Origin: Bombilactobacillus mellifer | GTDB taxonomy: Bacteria; Bacillota; Bacilli; Lactobacillales; Lactobacillaceae | Direction of reading: 5' to 3' | DNA length: 64,000 bases | NCBI RefSeq assembly: GCF_000970795.1 | Contig: NZ_KQ034028.1 | Span: 837,839 to 901,838, forward strand | Shown here: piece by piece, positions 9,474 through 18,592 of the stretch | Numbering within the stretch: position 1 is the first letter of the stretch | How the letters are laid out: each line of letters begins with the position of its first letter | The notes under the pieces: generated by a model | Told to the model about the DNA's origin: nothing | What the model saw: only the letters and a program-made list of their open reading frames with translations | Databases searched by the model: none | Position numbers and translations under genes: made by a program

Positions 9474-9659
9474 ATGCCCTTAGTTCACATCGAATTACTC
9501 GAAGGCCGCAAGCCGGAGCAACTAAAACAACTGGTGCAAGACGTAACCGCAGCGATTACCAAAAATACAGGAGCACCTGCAGAACATGTGCATATCGTGT
9601 TAAACGAAATGCAAACTGATCATTATGCTGTTGGCGGCGTTTTAAAATCTGATCAATAA
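9474..9659 (+). CDS. 4-oxalocrotonate tautomerase family protein
   Basis: Small 61-residue protein of the 4-oxalocrotonate tautomerase superfamily, in which the amino-terminal proline (Pro2, exposed after removal of Met) is the catalytic base. It starts MPLVHIELLEGRKPEQ and continues with LVQDVTAAITKNTGAPAEHVHIVLNEM, which matches the beta-alpha-beta fold. The natural substrate cannot be read from sequence. The start follows AAAGGAG. It is a single-gene unit ended by the strong hairpin downstream. Confidence 0.9.
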   Translation: MPLVHIELLEGRKPEQLKQLVQDVTAAITKNTGAPAEHVHIVLNEMQTDHYAVGGVLKSDQ

Positions 9660-9680
9660 GACTCTCATTTTTGGGAAATA

Positions 9681-9721
9681 AAAAATATCTAGCCTGAAGT
9701 TATCCAGTGCTAGATATTTTT
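9681..9721. terminator. Bidirectional terminator
   Basis: A 13-bp perfect stem AAAAATATCTAGC/GCTAGATATTTTT encloses a 15-base loop with an inner CTG/CAG pair. It separates the tautomerase (plus) from the lepB unit (minus) and has T runs on both strands. Confidence 0.85.
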
Positions 9722-9738
9722 ATTAAGTCTAACAAACT

Positions 9739-9933
9739 TTAATTAGAACTAGAGGGATGATCGTTAATATATTGTACTAAGCGTTTTTCTTCATCCGGAG
9801 TATAAGCCGATTTTCCAGCCTTAATATCGTGAATCTTTTCCACGCTAAAATGACTTTCAAAAGCCATCTGAGCATCATTTTTATCAGTTTTCTTCTGGTA
9901 ATCAATAATTAATGCAGCTAACTTGGTATCCAT
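9739..9933 (-). CDS. Small conserved protein with HTH-like segment
   Basis: A 64-residue protein of unknown function. The sequence LIIDYQKKTDKNDAQMAFESHFSVEKIHDIKAGK resembles a minimal XRE-like helix-turn-helix, similar to short uncharacterised lactobacillar proteins (LBP_cg2779-like; from memory, not checked). It starts with ATG after AAAGGAG and lies 16 bases downstream of lepB on the same strand, so it is probably the second gene of that unit. The C-terminus is polar (NDHPSSSN). DNA binding is only a guess. Confidence 0.7.
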   Translation of the reverse strand: MDTKLAALIIDYQKKTDKNDAQMAFESHFSVEKIHDIKAGKSAYTPDEEKRLVQYINDHPSSSN

Positions 9934-9949
9934 TTCTTTACTCCTTTAA

Positions 9950-10612
9950 TTAAAAGACCTTCATCTGTGTGAGGGGCCAGTAGCGGAATTTGACCACACC
10001 TTCGATTTTATTACGGGGAATACAACCGATATAGCGGCTATCTTTGGAAACGCTACGGTGATCCCCCATAACAAAGTAAGTACCATTAGGGACTTGATTC
10101 GTACGTTTCATTGCTTGTAACTGTTTTTGAGAATAAATGGCACGATAATTACTGGTTTTGGCCAAACTTTTGAGACTGAAATCATTAGTGTCTGTGTAAT
10201 TAGTTCCATAAACACCATTACTACCGTCATCCACTAATTTGCTGCCAGGTTGTAAGAATTTTTGATTCAGCTTCTTACCGTTAATATAAATCTGATTGTT
10301 TTTGGCGACTATTTTTTGCTTCGGTGTAGCAATGACTCGCTTAATATAAAAAGATCCGGGCTGATCGGGGGCATCGATGACCACCACATCGCCCGTTTTG
10401 ATTTTACTATGGCGCCATGCGATCGCACGGTCTTGATCTTCAAAAGTTGGTTGCATTGAAGTTCCTTGAACTAGGGTATTGTCAATTACATACCGGTTTA
10501 AAAGCCACATGATCCCCCACAAAACAACCAGCATAAGTGCCGTTTGTAAAATCCAAATGAAGCCATCACGCACGGGCGAATTTACACTCGACGGAGTCTT
10601 ATTTTTACTCAT
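9950..10612 (-). CDS. lepB: Signal peptidase I
   Basis: Membrane-bound serine protease that removes signal peptides from exported proteins. The 220-residue protein has one N-terminal transmembrane segment (about residues 18-38). The catalytic serine is S52 (GTSMQPTF) and the general-base lysine is K91 (FYIKRVIATP). The box-E-like motif MGDHRSVSKDSRYIG follows, with His in place of the usual Asn in GDNR. The length and single anchor fit the Gram-positive type. It is divergent from the methyltransferase gene upstream. Confidence 0.95.
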   Translation of the reverse strand: MSKNKTPSSVNSPVRDGFIWILQTALMLVVLWGIMWLLNRYVIDNTLVQGTSMQPTFEDQDRAIAWRHSKIKTGDVVVIDAPDQPGSFYIKRVIATPKQKIVAKNNQIYINGKKLNQKFLQPGSKLVDDGSNGVYGTNYTDTNDFSLKSLAKTSNYRAIYSQKQLQAMKRTNQVPNGTYFVMGDHRSVSKDSRYIGCIPRNKIEGVVKFRYWPLTQMKVF

Positions 10613-10726
10613 ACCATCTGTTCCTCACTTAAAAAATTCTACAATCATCATAATCTATGATACACTTTTGAAAAGAAGAGCAAAACAAATAATTTTAAAT
10701 AATTCTTAAATCAAGGACTGTCTGCA

Positions 10727-11494
10727 ATTAATTATTTTCAAAAACTTCAACAATATCAAACGCAACTGGCAATGGATAGACCTTGTAGCCAGCTATTGCA
10801 TCAGTTACACCAAGTGATTATGGCCTATACCCAAAAACAGCTTCCAAATGTCATTTTATCAAATTTAGAAATTAACGCACAAGATTTAATTCGTTTAATT
10901 GCTAATAATGAGTTTTTGACGCAAGCTTCCATTTTTGAAAAAACCACTTATATTAATCAGTTGGCCCATTTTTTGGAAAATTTTCGCCAATATATCCAAA
11001 AAAGATTTGGGATTTGGGCAATGATTAATCAACCGATGATGGATCAATGGGTGCAACAATTCCCGCAACAAAGATACTTAGAGATTATGGCAGGAAACGC
11101 CAGTTTAAGTGCTGCGTTAGCCCAAAGAGACCAAAAAGTTATTGCCACCGACAATGGTTCCTGGGCCGCTTGGAGTCAGACTAGCCGTAACTGCTGGTTT
11201 CCTGTGCAAAAGCTAGACGCGCGCCAAGCCGTCCAAAAATATGGCGCTGAGAGTGATGTGATTTTATTAGCTTGGAGTCCTGATGGTGATCCAATCGATT
11301 GGCAAATCCTCCAATTAATTCGGCAGTTACCCAACCAGCCGCAATTTTGGATTATTGGAGAATATCAAGGAGCCACCAATAGCGCACTGTTTTGGCAACG
11401 GGCCCATTTTAAGTACGACCAGCGAATCCATAATATTAATCAGTACTATCCACATTTTGATTTGGTGAAAGATCGACTTCTGATGGTTAGGTGA
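10727..11494 (+). CDS. Putative SAM-dependent methyltransferase, probable AUU start
   Basis: The central motif YLEIMAGNASLSAALA, followed by VIATDN, resembles motif I/II of class I SAM methyltransferases. The N-terminal half is helical and glutamine-rich. The substrate is unknown. The first standard start codon is ATG 10772, but it has no ribosome binding site. The frame is open upstream to a stop at 10700-10702 and the upstream codons read like coding sequence (NYFQKLQQYQTQLA). AAGGA at 10713-10717 is 9 bases before ATT 10727, so I place the start there (255 residues). CTG 10718 is adjacent to the SD and less likely. The gene is followed 3 bases later by a membrane-protein gene. Confidence 0.7.
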   Translation: MNYFQKLQQYQTQLAMDRPCSQLLHQLHQVIMAYTQKQLPNVILSNLEINAQDLIRLIANNEFLTQASIFEKTTYINQLAHFLENFRQYIQKRFGIWAMINQPMMDQWVQQFPQQRYLEIMAGNASLSAALAQRDQKVIATDNGSWAAWSQTSRNCWFPVQKLDARQAVQKYGAESDVILLAWSPDGDPIDWQILQLIRQLPNQPQFWIIGEYQGATNSALFWQRAHFKYDQRIHNINQYYPHFDLVKDRLLMVR

Positions 11495-11497
11495 ACT

Positions 11498-12481
11498 ATG
11501 AAAAAAACAATTTGGATTAATGTTTTAATTATTTTTCTCTTATTTTGTGCCGGGCGTTTAGTAGCTCAAAATGATACCCGCAATTATCAAAATTTGATGG
11601 ATCGTGGGAATATTAGTAACCAAGCAATGAATTTAGTGACCCATTCTCGAAAGTCCATTCCGGGTATTTTACGGAAAATTGATCAGCAAAAAATAACTAA
11701 TCTGCAACTTTATTTTGTATCCAAACATGATCCCAACTTGTCATATGTTTATATGCCTAAAAGATTAAAAAAGCTTCCAATGACTAGCGGCCGCTTTTTT
11801 GTGAAAAGCGATTTTCAATCACCGATTCCGTTTGTGGTCTTAGGACAGACTGTTGCCGCTCAAACCGCATATAAACCTCAATCGCAAAGTTATTATCAGT
11901 TACGGCAAAATTATTATTCTGTCATTGGCGTCACTGGCTTAAATAATACTAAAAATTTGAATCAGCATGTTTTTATTTCAACCTCGCCCAAACAACATGA
12001 TCATACGCAATTGCGAAACTTTCAAATCATTGTTGATGGCGAGATTTTGCATTATCCTAAACAGTTACAACAATTAAAAAAGGCTTTTAAGGCCCGGCAA
12101 ATTTACCGTATTAATAACCATTTAAATCCAAAATCTCAGACCTGGTGGAATCGTTGGGGGCAAACCTTAATTTATTTAGGGATTATTGCCCTGTTGGTCT
12201 TAAGCCTGACTACTTTATTACAAGTTCCCACAGTCCGAGCCGTCAAAATTTCGGCTTTACGCGGTGATTTATTAACTGACTATCAATTAGAAAATTGGTT
12301 TAAATTTTTACTGACTCAAATAGTAGTTTTTGTCGCAGCCGGCGGCCTAATTTTTTGGCGCTTACAGCTCTTAAGTTGGAATTATTTATTGTTATATTTC
12401 TTAGCTTTATTTACGCTGGTCAATCTAGGTGCGCTCATTCAAATTTTCTTTATTAATTTTCAGAAAGGTTCTCCAAAATGA
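11498..12481 (+). CDS. FtsX/MacB-like membrane protein without ATPase partner
   Basis: A 327-residue protein with an N-terminal membrane segment (residues 4-24) and an extracellular domain of about 190 residues. Three further membrane segments follow (LIYLGIIALLVLSLTTLL, LLTQIVVFVAAGGLIFW, LLLYFLALFTLVNLGALIQ). This is the topology of FtsX/MacB-type permeases. The stretch TSGRFFVKSDFQSPIPFVVLG resembles the MacB periplasmic core motif. No ABC ATPase gene is nearby. It lies 3 bases after the methyltransferase gene and overlaps rsmF by 4 bases, so all three are co-transcribed. The function is not known. Confidence 0.65.
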   Translation: MKKTIWINVLIIFLLFCAGRLVAQNDTRNYQNLMDRGNISNQAMNLVTHSRKSIPGILRKIDQQKITNLQLYFVSKHDPNLSYVYMPKRLKKLPMTSGRFFVKSDFQSPIPFVVLGQTVAAQTAYKPQSQSYYQLRQNYYSVIGVTGLNNTKNLNQHVFISTSPKQHDHTQLRNFQIIVDGEILHYPKQLQQLKKAFKARQIYRINNHLNPKSQTWWNRWGQTLIYLGIIALLVLSLTTLLQVPTVRAVKISALRGDLLTDYQLENWFKFLLTQIVVFVAAGGLIFWRLQLLSWNYLLLYFLALFTLVNLGALIQIFFINFQKGSPK

Positions 12482-13824
12482 CATTACCGGCAATGTTTCT
12501 TAACCGATATCAACAACTAATGGCCCCAGCAGAATTTACCGCTTTTAAACAAAGTTTGACGCAGCCCGCGACTCATGGCTTTCGGATCAACCCCTTGAAG
12601 GCATCTCTGTCACAGTTACAAGAATCTGTGGCGCAGCCAGTACCAGGTATTGCGAATGGTTATTACGGTCAAATACAAGGGCAAAGTATTGATCACTTGG
12701 CAGGATGGATTTATTCACAAGATCCTAGTGCTATGAATGTTGCCCAATTAGCTGCACCACAAGCACATGAGCGTGTCCTAGATTTGTGTGCCGCACCAGG
12801 AGGCAAGACCACCCAGTTAGCAGCTTTAATGAATGATCAAGGGCTATTGGTGGCTAATGAAATCAACCATCAACGCGCATTAGTGCTTTCTTCTAATGTT
12901 GAACGGTGGGGATTAACACATACTGTAGTCACAAATAACTCCCCGGAACAATTAGCGCAAGCTTTACCGGAATTTTTTGATTGCATTGTAGTGGATGCAC
13001 CTTGTTCTGGTGAAGGCTTGTTCCGCAAAGATCCTTCCGCCAGCGACTACTGGTCAGTAGCTAACATCCAATTTTGTGCCCAGCGGCAAAAAAAGATTTT
13101 AACCGCGGCTTTAACTATGTTACGTCCCGGCGGACGCTTGATTTACTCAACTTGTACTTTTGCCCCCGAAGAAGATGAACAAAATTTAAGCTGGCTGTTG
13201 GATCAACCCCAAATACAACTTTTGCCATTGCCGGCGCTATCTAAGATGGATCGGGGGCGGCCAGCGTGGGCCCAACAACGAATGGCGGTTCAAGGAGCAC
13301 TGCGCTTGTTTCCGCATCACTATAGAGGTGAGGGCCATTTTATTGCTGCGGTGAGTAAGCAAGGGACGGCGCCTTCCACCAGGCCTGCGGGCAAGTCCTT
13401 AAAACGATTGTCTGCTGATCAAGTACAATTGTGGCAGCAATTTCAAACCACGACCTTGACAGGAGTTTCGTTTAAGCAGCTGCAACCTCAAGCTGAGGTA
13501 TTATGGGCACCGGCTGGGATTTTTCCACAGTCGCAGCTGAAGATTATCCGAAATGGCTTACGGCTCGGGCAATTTAAGAAAAAAAGATTTGAACCGGATC
13601 ATGCGTTAGTCATGGCTTTATCACCCACACAATTTCAGCAGCGGTTTGATTTAACGGCCGAGCAATTTGCCCATTTTGTGCATGGTGAAGCTCTGATATT
13701 AAAAAATAAAGCCTATGCCCCCGGTTGGGTTGCCGTCAGCTATCAACAAAAGATTTTTGCTTGGGGTAAAGTCGTTCAGGGACAATTAAAAAATTTCTTG
13801 CCTAAGGGTCTTAGAATTCAGTAG
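12478..13824 (+). CDS. RsmB/NOP-family rRNA (cytosine-C5) methyltransferase, RsmF-like
   Basis: SAM-dependent m5C methyltransferase of ribosomal RNA. Motif I is LDLCAAPGGKTTQLA, motif IV is DAPCSGEG with C176, and motif VI is STCTFAPEEDEQN with the catalytic C226. The C-terminal 150 residues form the PUA-like RNA-binding region typical of RsmF/YebU-type enzymes (FVHGEALILKNKAYAPGWVAVSY). The 448-residue length matches lactobacillar members. The ATG overlaps the upstream stop (ATGA), indicating coupling. The exact rRNA position is not determinable from sequence. Confidence 0.9.
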   Translation: MTLPAMFLNRYQQLMAPAEFTAFKQSLTQPATHGFRINPLKASLSQLQESVAQPVPGIANGYYGQIQGQSIDHLAGWIYSQDPSAMNVAQLAAPQAHERVLDLCAAPGGKTTQLAALMNDQGLLVANEINHQRALVLSSNVERWGLTHTVVTNNSPEQLAQALPEFFDCIVVDAPCSGEGLFRKDPSASDYWSVANIQFCAQRQKKILTAALTMLRPGGRLIYSTCTFAPEEDEQNLSWLLDQPQIQLLPLPALSKMDRGRPAWAQQRMAVQGALRLFPHHYRGEGHFIAAVSKQGTAPSTRPAGKSLKRLSADQVQLWQQFQTTTLTGVSFKQLQPQAEVLWAPAGIFPQSQLKIIRNGLRLGQFKKKRFEPDHALVMALSPTQFQQRFDLTAEQFAHFVHGEALILKNKAYAPGWVAVSYQQKIFAWGKVVQGQLKNFLPKGLRIQ

Positions 13825-13869
13825 TTTCTAATAATGGTTAGTTAGTAAGTAAAAGAGGAAGATGAACTC

Positions 13870-16398
13870 ATGGTCGCAACTAAAAATACGGTGCAGCAGA
13901 TTGAAGTTATTGGCGCTCAGGTTCATAATTTAAAAAATATTAATGTACAAATTCCACTCAATCAATTTGTAGCAATCGCCGGCCTTTCGGGATCGGGCAA
14001 AAGCTCCTTAGCAATGGGAGTTTTATATGCGGAAGGCTCACGTCGCTATCTGGAAGCCTTATCTACGTATACTCGGCGGCGGATTGGTCAAAATAAACGC
14101 TCTCAAGTCCAAGAAGTAAAACATATTCCGGCAGCGATCGCCTTACATCAACGTCCTCAAGTACCCTCGCAACGGTCTACGGTAGGAACCATGAGTGAAA
14201 TTTTTAATCAAATCCGCTTGATTTTTTCTCGTTTGGGCTCACCAGTGTGTCCTAATGGTCATCGCCTGGCGCCCAGTTTACAAATTGCCCAGGCTATGGA
14301 TTTAAGTGGTGCTGCGATGGGGCGGCTAGAATGTCCAGTTTGTCATGTGCGTTTTTACGCGAAATCGGCGGAAGATTTTGCGTTTAACGCTGCCGGTGCT
14401 TGTCCCAAGTGTCAAGGAACTGGCCAGGTTCGGACCTTAGATCCTCAAAAATTAATTTTAGATGACAATTTATCATTACAAGAAGGCGCCGTTGCCTCTT
14501 GGCATTTACCGGGTCGTAATTTTATGCCCAGCATGGCCGAAAATTTAGGCGTGCGGATTGATGTCCCATACAAAGAATTAACTCCCCATGAAAAAGAAAT
14601 CGTTTTGCACGGTGAAAAGAAACGCTATCCGTTTGATTTTCGGACTTCCACGGGACGCGTTTTTCACTCGGAAAATGCTCTATACGAGAATGCTTATGAG
14701 GCGGTTTATGAAGCGGCCAAAAATGCTAAAAGTGAGCGGTCAATAGCACAAATTAATCAGTTTTTCCGGTTTGCGGTTTGCCCTGAGTGTCATGGTTCGC
14801 GCTTAAATCCAGAATTATTAAAACAACTATGTGGTCACAAAAACATTGCGGAAGTGACAGCTTTACCTTTAGGTTCAATCAAGCCGTGGTTGACCACCTT
14901 AAAAAAGGAATTACCTGCTAATATGCAATCATTGGCGGCGGTATTAATGCAGGATTTAACTGATAGTTTACAGCCCTTATTAAAATTAGGTTTAGACTAT
15001 TTAACCTTAAATCGCAGTGGCAATACTTTATCTACTGGAGAACTGCAACGCATTCAATTAGCCAAAACTTTACGGATTCAAACTACCGGAGTTTTATATG
15101 TTTTAGATGAGCCCTCTATTGGATTACACCCGGATAATGTTCATGGTTTAATTGATATCTTGCATGAATTAGTTGCTCAAGGTAATTCTTTGGTAGTCGT
15201 CGATCATGACGTGGCTTTAATCGAAGCAGCTGATTGGGTAATCGAAATGGGCCCCGGTTCCGGGATTGCCGGAGGGGAGGTCTTGACACAAGGCACCCCT
15301 CCGGATTTAGCCCAAAATCCCCAATCATTAATTGGTCCATTTTTAACGGGCAAGGCAACCATTTGGCCCCATCAGTCAGCTACTGTCTCAAACCAAGACA
15401 TGACAACATTGCAAGTCCAAAATTATTTCAACTTGCACAACATTCAAGTGCAGATTCCGGAACAACAAATTACTACGATTACAGGTTTTTCGGGAGCCGG
15501 TAAAACTAGTTTGATTTTAGACAGCTTGGTCCCGGCTTTACAGCAAAGACAACAGCATTTGCCTTTACCGGCGCAGGTTTCAGCTTTACAAACGCACTTA
15601 CAGCACGTGGTGGCAGTAGATGCAACACCTATTGGCAAAAATAGCCGCTCCTCGGTAGCTACGTATACCAATTTAATGGATCACTTACGGACTTTGTTTG
15701 CTCATCAACCTGCAGCCCAAGATCACAATTGGGGTCGAGCTTATTTTTCCTACAATAACAAACAGGGCGCATGTCCTTATTGTAAGGGATTAGGGACGAT
15801 TACTTTAGATATTCAATATTTACCTGATATGGAAGAAATCTGTCCCGTCTGCCATGGTGAGCGCTTTAAACCCGAGATAGCTCAAATTAAGTGGCACGAC
15901 TATAGCATCATTGATGTGTTAAACCTCTCGGTTACTGAAGCCCAAAAAATTTTCGTGTCGATTCCAGCAATAGCGCAGCAATTACAATTATTAGCCGCTG
16001 TCGGGTTAGGTTATTTACATTTAGGTGAAAGTACACCAACCCTATCGGGTGGAGAAGCACAGCGCTTGAAATTAGTTAAACATCTGCATCACCAACAAGC
16101 GCACACCCTGTTTGTGTTTGACGAACCATCTGTGGGCTTGCACCCTTTAGATGTTCAAACTTTATTAAAGGTCTTACAGCGCTTAAAAATTCAAGGAGCT
16201 ACCATTATCATCATTACACATGATTTGGATATAATGGCGCAAGCGGACTATTTAATTGATCTCGGACCCAAAGGGGGGCAAGCTGGCGGCAAAATAGTCG
16301 CCACCGGACGGCCGTTGGAGTTAATTCAGCAAAAGCATCCCAGTCTCACGATCCAGTATTTACAACGACATTTTCAAAAATTCCATCAAAAAAACTGA
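13870..16398 (+). CDS. UvrA paralog (short, UvrA2/DrrC-like ABC ATPase)
   Basis: A double ABC ATPase of the UvrA class with 842 residues, about 100 shorter than canonical UvrA. Walker A motifs are at residues 38-45 (GLSGSGKS) and 539-546 (GFSGAGKT). The signature motifs are LSTGELQRIQLAKTL and LSGGEAQRLKLVKHL, with two DEPSIGLHP/DEPSVGLHP Walker B motifs. Zinc-binding Cys pairs occur at CPVC, CPKC, CPEC, CPYC and CPVC. The shorter N-terminal half suggests that UvrB binding is reduced or lost, as in UvrA2 proteins linked to DNA-binding drugs. Whether a full UvrA exists elsewhere cannot be told here. The first signature has Thr instead of Gly. Confidence 0.88.
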   Translation: MVATKNTVQQIEVIGAQVHNLKNINVQIPLNQFVAIAGLSGSGKSSLAMGVLYAEGSRRYLEALSTYTRRRIGQNKRSQVQEVKHIPAAIALHQRPQVPSQRSTVGTMSEIFNQIRLIFSRLGSPVCPNGHRLAPSLQIAQAMDLSGAAMGRLECPVCHVRFYAKSAEDFAFNAAGACPKCQGTGQVRTLDPQKLILDDNLSLQEGAVASWHLPGRNFMPSMAENLGVRIDVPYKELTPHEKEIVLHGEKKRYPFDFRTSTGRVFHSENALYENAYEAVYEAAKNAKSERSIAQINQFFRFAVCPECHGSRLNPELLKQLCGHKNIAEVTALPLGSIKPWLTTLKKELPANMQSLAAVLMQDLTDSLQPLLKLGLDYLTLNRSGNTLSTGELQRIQLAKTLRIQTTGVLYVLDEPSIGLHPDNVHGLIDILHELVAQGNSLVVVDHDVALIEAADWVIEMGPGSGIAGGEVLTQGTPPDLAQNPQSLIGPFLTGKATIWPHQSATVSNQDMTTLQVQNYFNLHNIQVQIPEQQITTITGFSGAGKTSLILDSLVPALQQRQQHLPLPAQVSALQTHLQHVVAVDATPIGKNSRSSVATYTNLMDHLRTLFAHQPAAQDHNWGRAYFSYNNKQGACPYCKGLGTITLDIQYLPDMEEICPVCHGERFKPEIAQIKWHDYSIIDVLNLSVTEAQKIFVSIPAIAQQLQLLAAVGLGYLHLGESTPTLSGGEAQRLKLVKHLHHQQAHTLFVFDEPSVGLHPLDVQTLLKVLQRLKIQGATIIIITHDLDIMAQADYLIDLGPKGGQAGGKIVATGRPLELIQQKHPSLTIQYLQRHFQKFHQKN

Positions 16399-16421
16399 GA
16401 ACAGTAATTGTTCTCAGTTTT
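16388..16421. terminator. Shared bidirectional terminator containing both stop codons
   Basis: The 13-bp perfect stem AAAACTGAGAACA/TGTTCTCAGTTTT has a 5-base loop. The UvrA-like stop TGA (16396-16398) lies in the left arm and the fni stop (16414-16416, minus) in the right arm. The minus strand has a run of seven T, so termination is strongest for fni. Confidence 0.88.
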
Positions 16422-17451
16422 GGGTTTGGTATTGTGCTAAATGTGGTGATAAACGATAAGAAACCTGAGTTAAATCCTGGATGGACTGACAACCCAATAA
16501 AGCCACAAGTTCCCGTAATTGTTGCAACCAAGTGTGAAAGTATTGGATGGTGTGTTCCACACTGTGATGATTTAATTGATGTAAAACCGGAGCAGCCAAG
16601 CCAACTGCGCTTGCACCTAAAACTAAACATTTAACCGCATCTAAGGGCGAACGAATCCCCCCGGAAGCCCAAATTGTCGCAGAATGTTGCTTTGGGACGA
16701 CATTCACCAGGGACTCTAAAGTAGTCAGGCCCCAATTTTGTAAAAAGCTATAATCTTGTTGATGATTGCGTTCATTTTCAATTTGTACAAAATTAGTCCC
16801 ACCACGCCCAGCTAGGTCAATATTTTGGACCCCGAGCTGTTCCAAATGCCATACATCTTTTTGAGTCATCCCACAGCCCACTTCTTTGACAACAACGGGA
16901 ACTGATACTTGCTGAACAATTTTTCGAATATTTTCCTGCCAGACAAAACCGCGGTTTCCTTCCGACATGACCATTTCTTGGGCCGCATTGACATGAATTT
17001 GCAGAGCTTGCGCTTGAATTAAATCTACACATTTTTGGGCATCTGTCGCTGAGACATGCGCCGAAACATTTGCCAAAATAAAACCATGAGGATTGGTTTG
17101 GCGCACAATTTCATATGATTCCGACACCCCGGAGATGCCCGCATACTTTAGATAGTTACTCATAGACCCAACCGCTAAGGGCAGATGTAAAGCGGCTGCG
17201 ACTCGCGCTAATTTTTGATTAATCGCTGTCACTTGAGCACATCCACCAGTCATCGCGTTAATATACAGGGGAGTAGGTAGCGTTTGATTGCAAAAGGTCG
17301 TCGTCAATTGAACTTGATCAATAGTTGTTTCAGGTAAAGCCGGGGGTAAAAGTTTTAATTCCTCAAAAGTAGGATTAGTAGTCTGATAAAATTTTTCCGC
17401 TAAAAATAAATGTTCCAGCTTACGTTGTAAATCTATAGGTTGTTTGGGCAT
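16414..17451 (-). CDS. fni: Isopentenyl-diphosphate delta-isomerase, type 2
   Basis: FMN- and NADPH-dependent enzyme interconverting isopentenyl and dimethylallyl diphosphate. The 345-residue TIM-barrel protein has the type 2 motifs INAMTGG, VGSMSNYLK, EVGCGMT, LAGRGGTNFVQIENER and ASGGIRSPLDAVKCL (the last being the phosphate-binding loop). It is the last gene of the mevalonate operon, 9 bases after mvaK2. The pathway supplies undecaprenyl carrier and other isoprenoids. Confidence 0.96.
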   Translation of the reverse strand: MPKQPIDLQRKLEHLFLAEKFYQTTNPTFEELKLLPPALPETTIDQVQLTTTFCNQTLPTPLYINAMTGGCAQVTAINQKLARVAAALHLPLAVGSMSNYLKYAGISGVSESYEIVRQTNPHGFILANVSAHVSATDAQKCVDLIQAQALQIHVNAAQEMVMSEGNRGFVWQENIRKIVQQVSVPVVVKEVGCGMTQKDVWHLEQLGVQNIDLAGRGGTNFVQIENERNHQQDYSFLQNWGLTTLESLVNVVPKQHSATIWASGGIRSPLDAVKCLVLGASAVGLAAPVLHQLNHHSVEHTIQYFHTWLQQLRELVALLGCQSIQDLTQVSYRLSPHLAQYQTQN

Positions 17452-17460
17452 TACCGACCT

Positions 17461-18540
17461 CTAATCTTTCTGCAGCGAATAAACATTAAAATTCAGGGGT
17501 TGAATTTGGTGTTGCTGCCAATCAGCTAGTAAAGCTTGTCGCACTTTTGGATCTGCATTAATCACTGCGATACCACAATCTCCACCGCCAGCGCCGGAAC
17601 TTTTGGCTGCTGCACCGTGGTGTAAGGCAATTTCACACAATTGGGTTAATTTTTTAGTTTCAATGGTTACTCCGCTGAAATTAGCTAAATCACGTAATAA
17701 TTGGCGATTGACCGTTAATTGTTGTTTAATTACTTGGCTATTCTGCTGTTTAAAACCAGTGATCATCATTTGTAAACATTGCCGCGATGCATGCAAAAAT
17801 TCTTGATAGTGTTGAGCTGCATGGGCTCGAGAAGTGGCGATTTGATCCACTAAAATCGGCGTGGAAGCTGGTTTACCACTCCAACCAATTAATAAATTTA
17901 AATCAGGTGGGAATTGCAACGGTTCCACTTTTAATTGGGGCCAAGGTAATTGAATAACTTCGACCAAAGGGCGGCTGGCTAACATATTGGTTAACCATTG
18001 ACGATCGGGTGATTGATAAGCAATCCAGCCCCCGTAAACACTGGCTGCCAAATCACCAAAAGAGCCATTGTTTTGTACTTTAAAATGAGAAATAGCTGCT
18101 AATTTAAAAATTTCTTCGGCTGACAAATGTAGTTGGTAAAACTCGGATAGGGCTCTAACCGTAGCCACAGTCACTGCTGCGGAAGATCCGAGACCATATT
18201 TTTTGCCATCATCGGAATCCAGTTGACTATTGACCGTTAAATCAAATAGGGCTAGTTCATGCCGTTTTTCTAATGCATATTCTTCGGTGTACTTAATTGA
18301 TGATAAAATATATTCAAAAGGATTGTCACGATTGTCAATGACCAATTGATTACCTTTACGTTGCCAAAAGACGGACGTTTCCTGGTACTGTTTTGAGTTG
18401 ATCGTCCCAAATTTTTGTGCTTGTTCAATTGAAACCGTTACAAACTGGTCTACCGCGACCACAATAGCCTCATAACCAGGTTCTACTACTGCATATTCAC
18501 CAGCTATGTATAGTTTGCCTGGGGCTTTAACCGTTATCAC
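17461..18540 (-). CDS. mvaK2: Phosphomevalonate kinase
   Basis: GHMP kinase converting 5-phosphomevalonate to 5-diphosphomevalonate with ATP. Motifs seen are the N-terminal VKAPGKLYIAGEYAVVEPGY, the ATP loop GLGSSAAVTVATVRAL and the C-terminal KSSGAGGGDCGIAV. I set the start at GTG 18540 (ITVKAPGK..., 359 residues), which follows GAAAGG by 10 bases and gives the family length. The open frame extends further upstream into mvaD, but that part has no family similarity. A good extended -10 promoter lies just ahead. Confidence 0.93.
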   Translation of the reverse strand: MITVKAPGKLYIAGEYAVVEPGYEAIVVAVDQFVTVSIEQAQKFGTINSKQYQETSVFWQRKGNQLVIDNRDNPFEYILSSIKYTEEYALEKRHELALFDLTVNSQLDSDDGKKYGLGSSAAVTVATVRALSEFYQLHLSAEEIFKLAAISHFKVQNNGSFGDLAASVYGGWIAYQSPDRQWLTNMLASRPLVEVIQLPWPQLKVEPLQFPPDLNLLIGWSGKPASTPILVDQIATSRAHAAQHYQEFLHASRQCLQMMITGFKQQNSQVIKQQLTVNRQLLRDLANFSGVTIETKKLTQLCEIALHHGAAAKSSGAGGGDCGIAVINADPKVRQALLADWQQHQIQPLNFNVYSLQKD

Positions 18541-18579
18541 ATCATCAAAACCTTTCACATAATAATTAACCGAAATAGT

Positions 18580-18588
18580 ATTATAGCA
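18580..18588 (-). promoter_or_regulatory. Extended -10 promoter inside the mevalonate operon
   Basis: Reading the minus strand, TGCTATAAT forms an extended -10 with a perfect TATAAT 40 bases upstream of the mvaK2 GTG. No good -35 is visible. It overlaps the region just past the mvaD stop, so mvaK2-fni may also be transcribed separately. Confidence 0.6.
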
Positions 18589-18592
18589 TACT

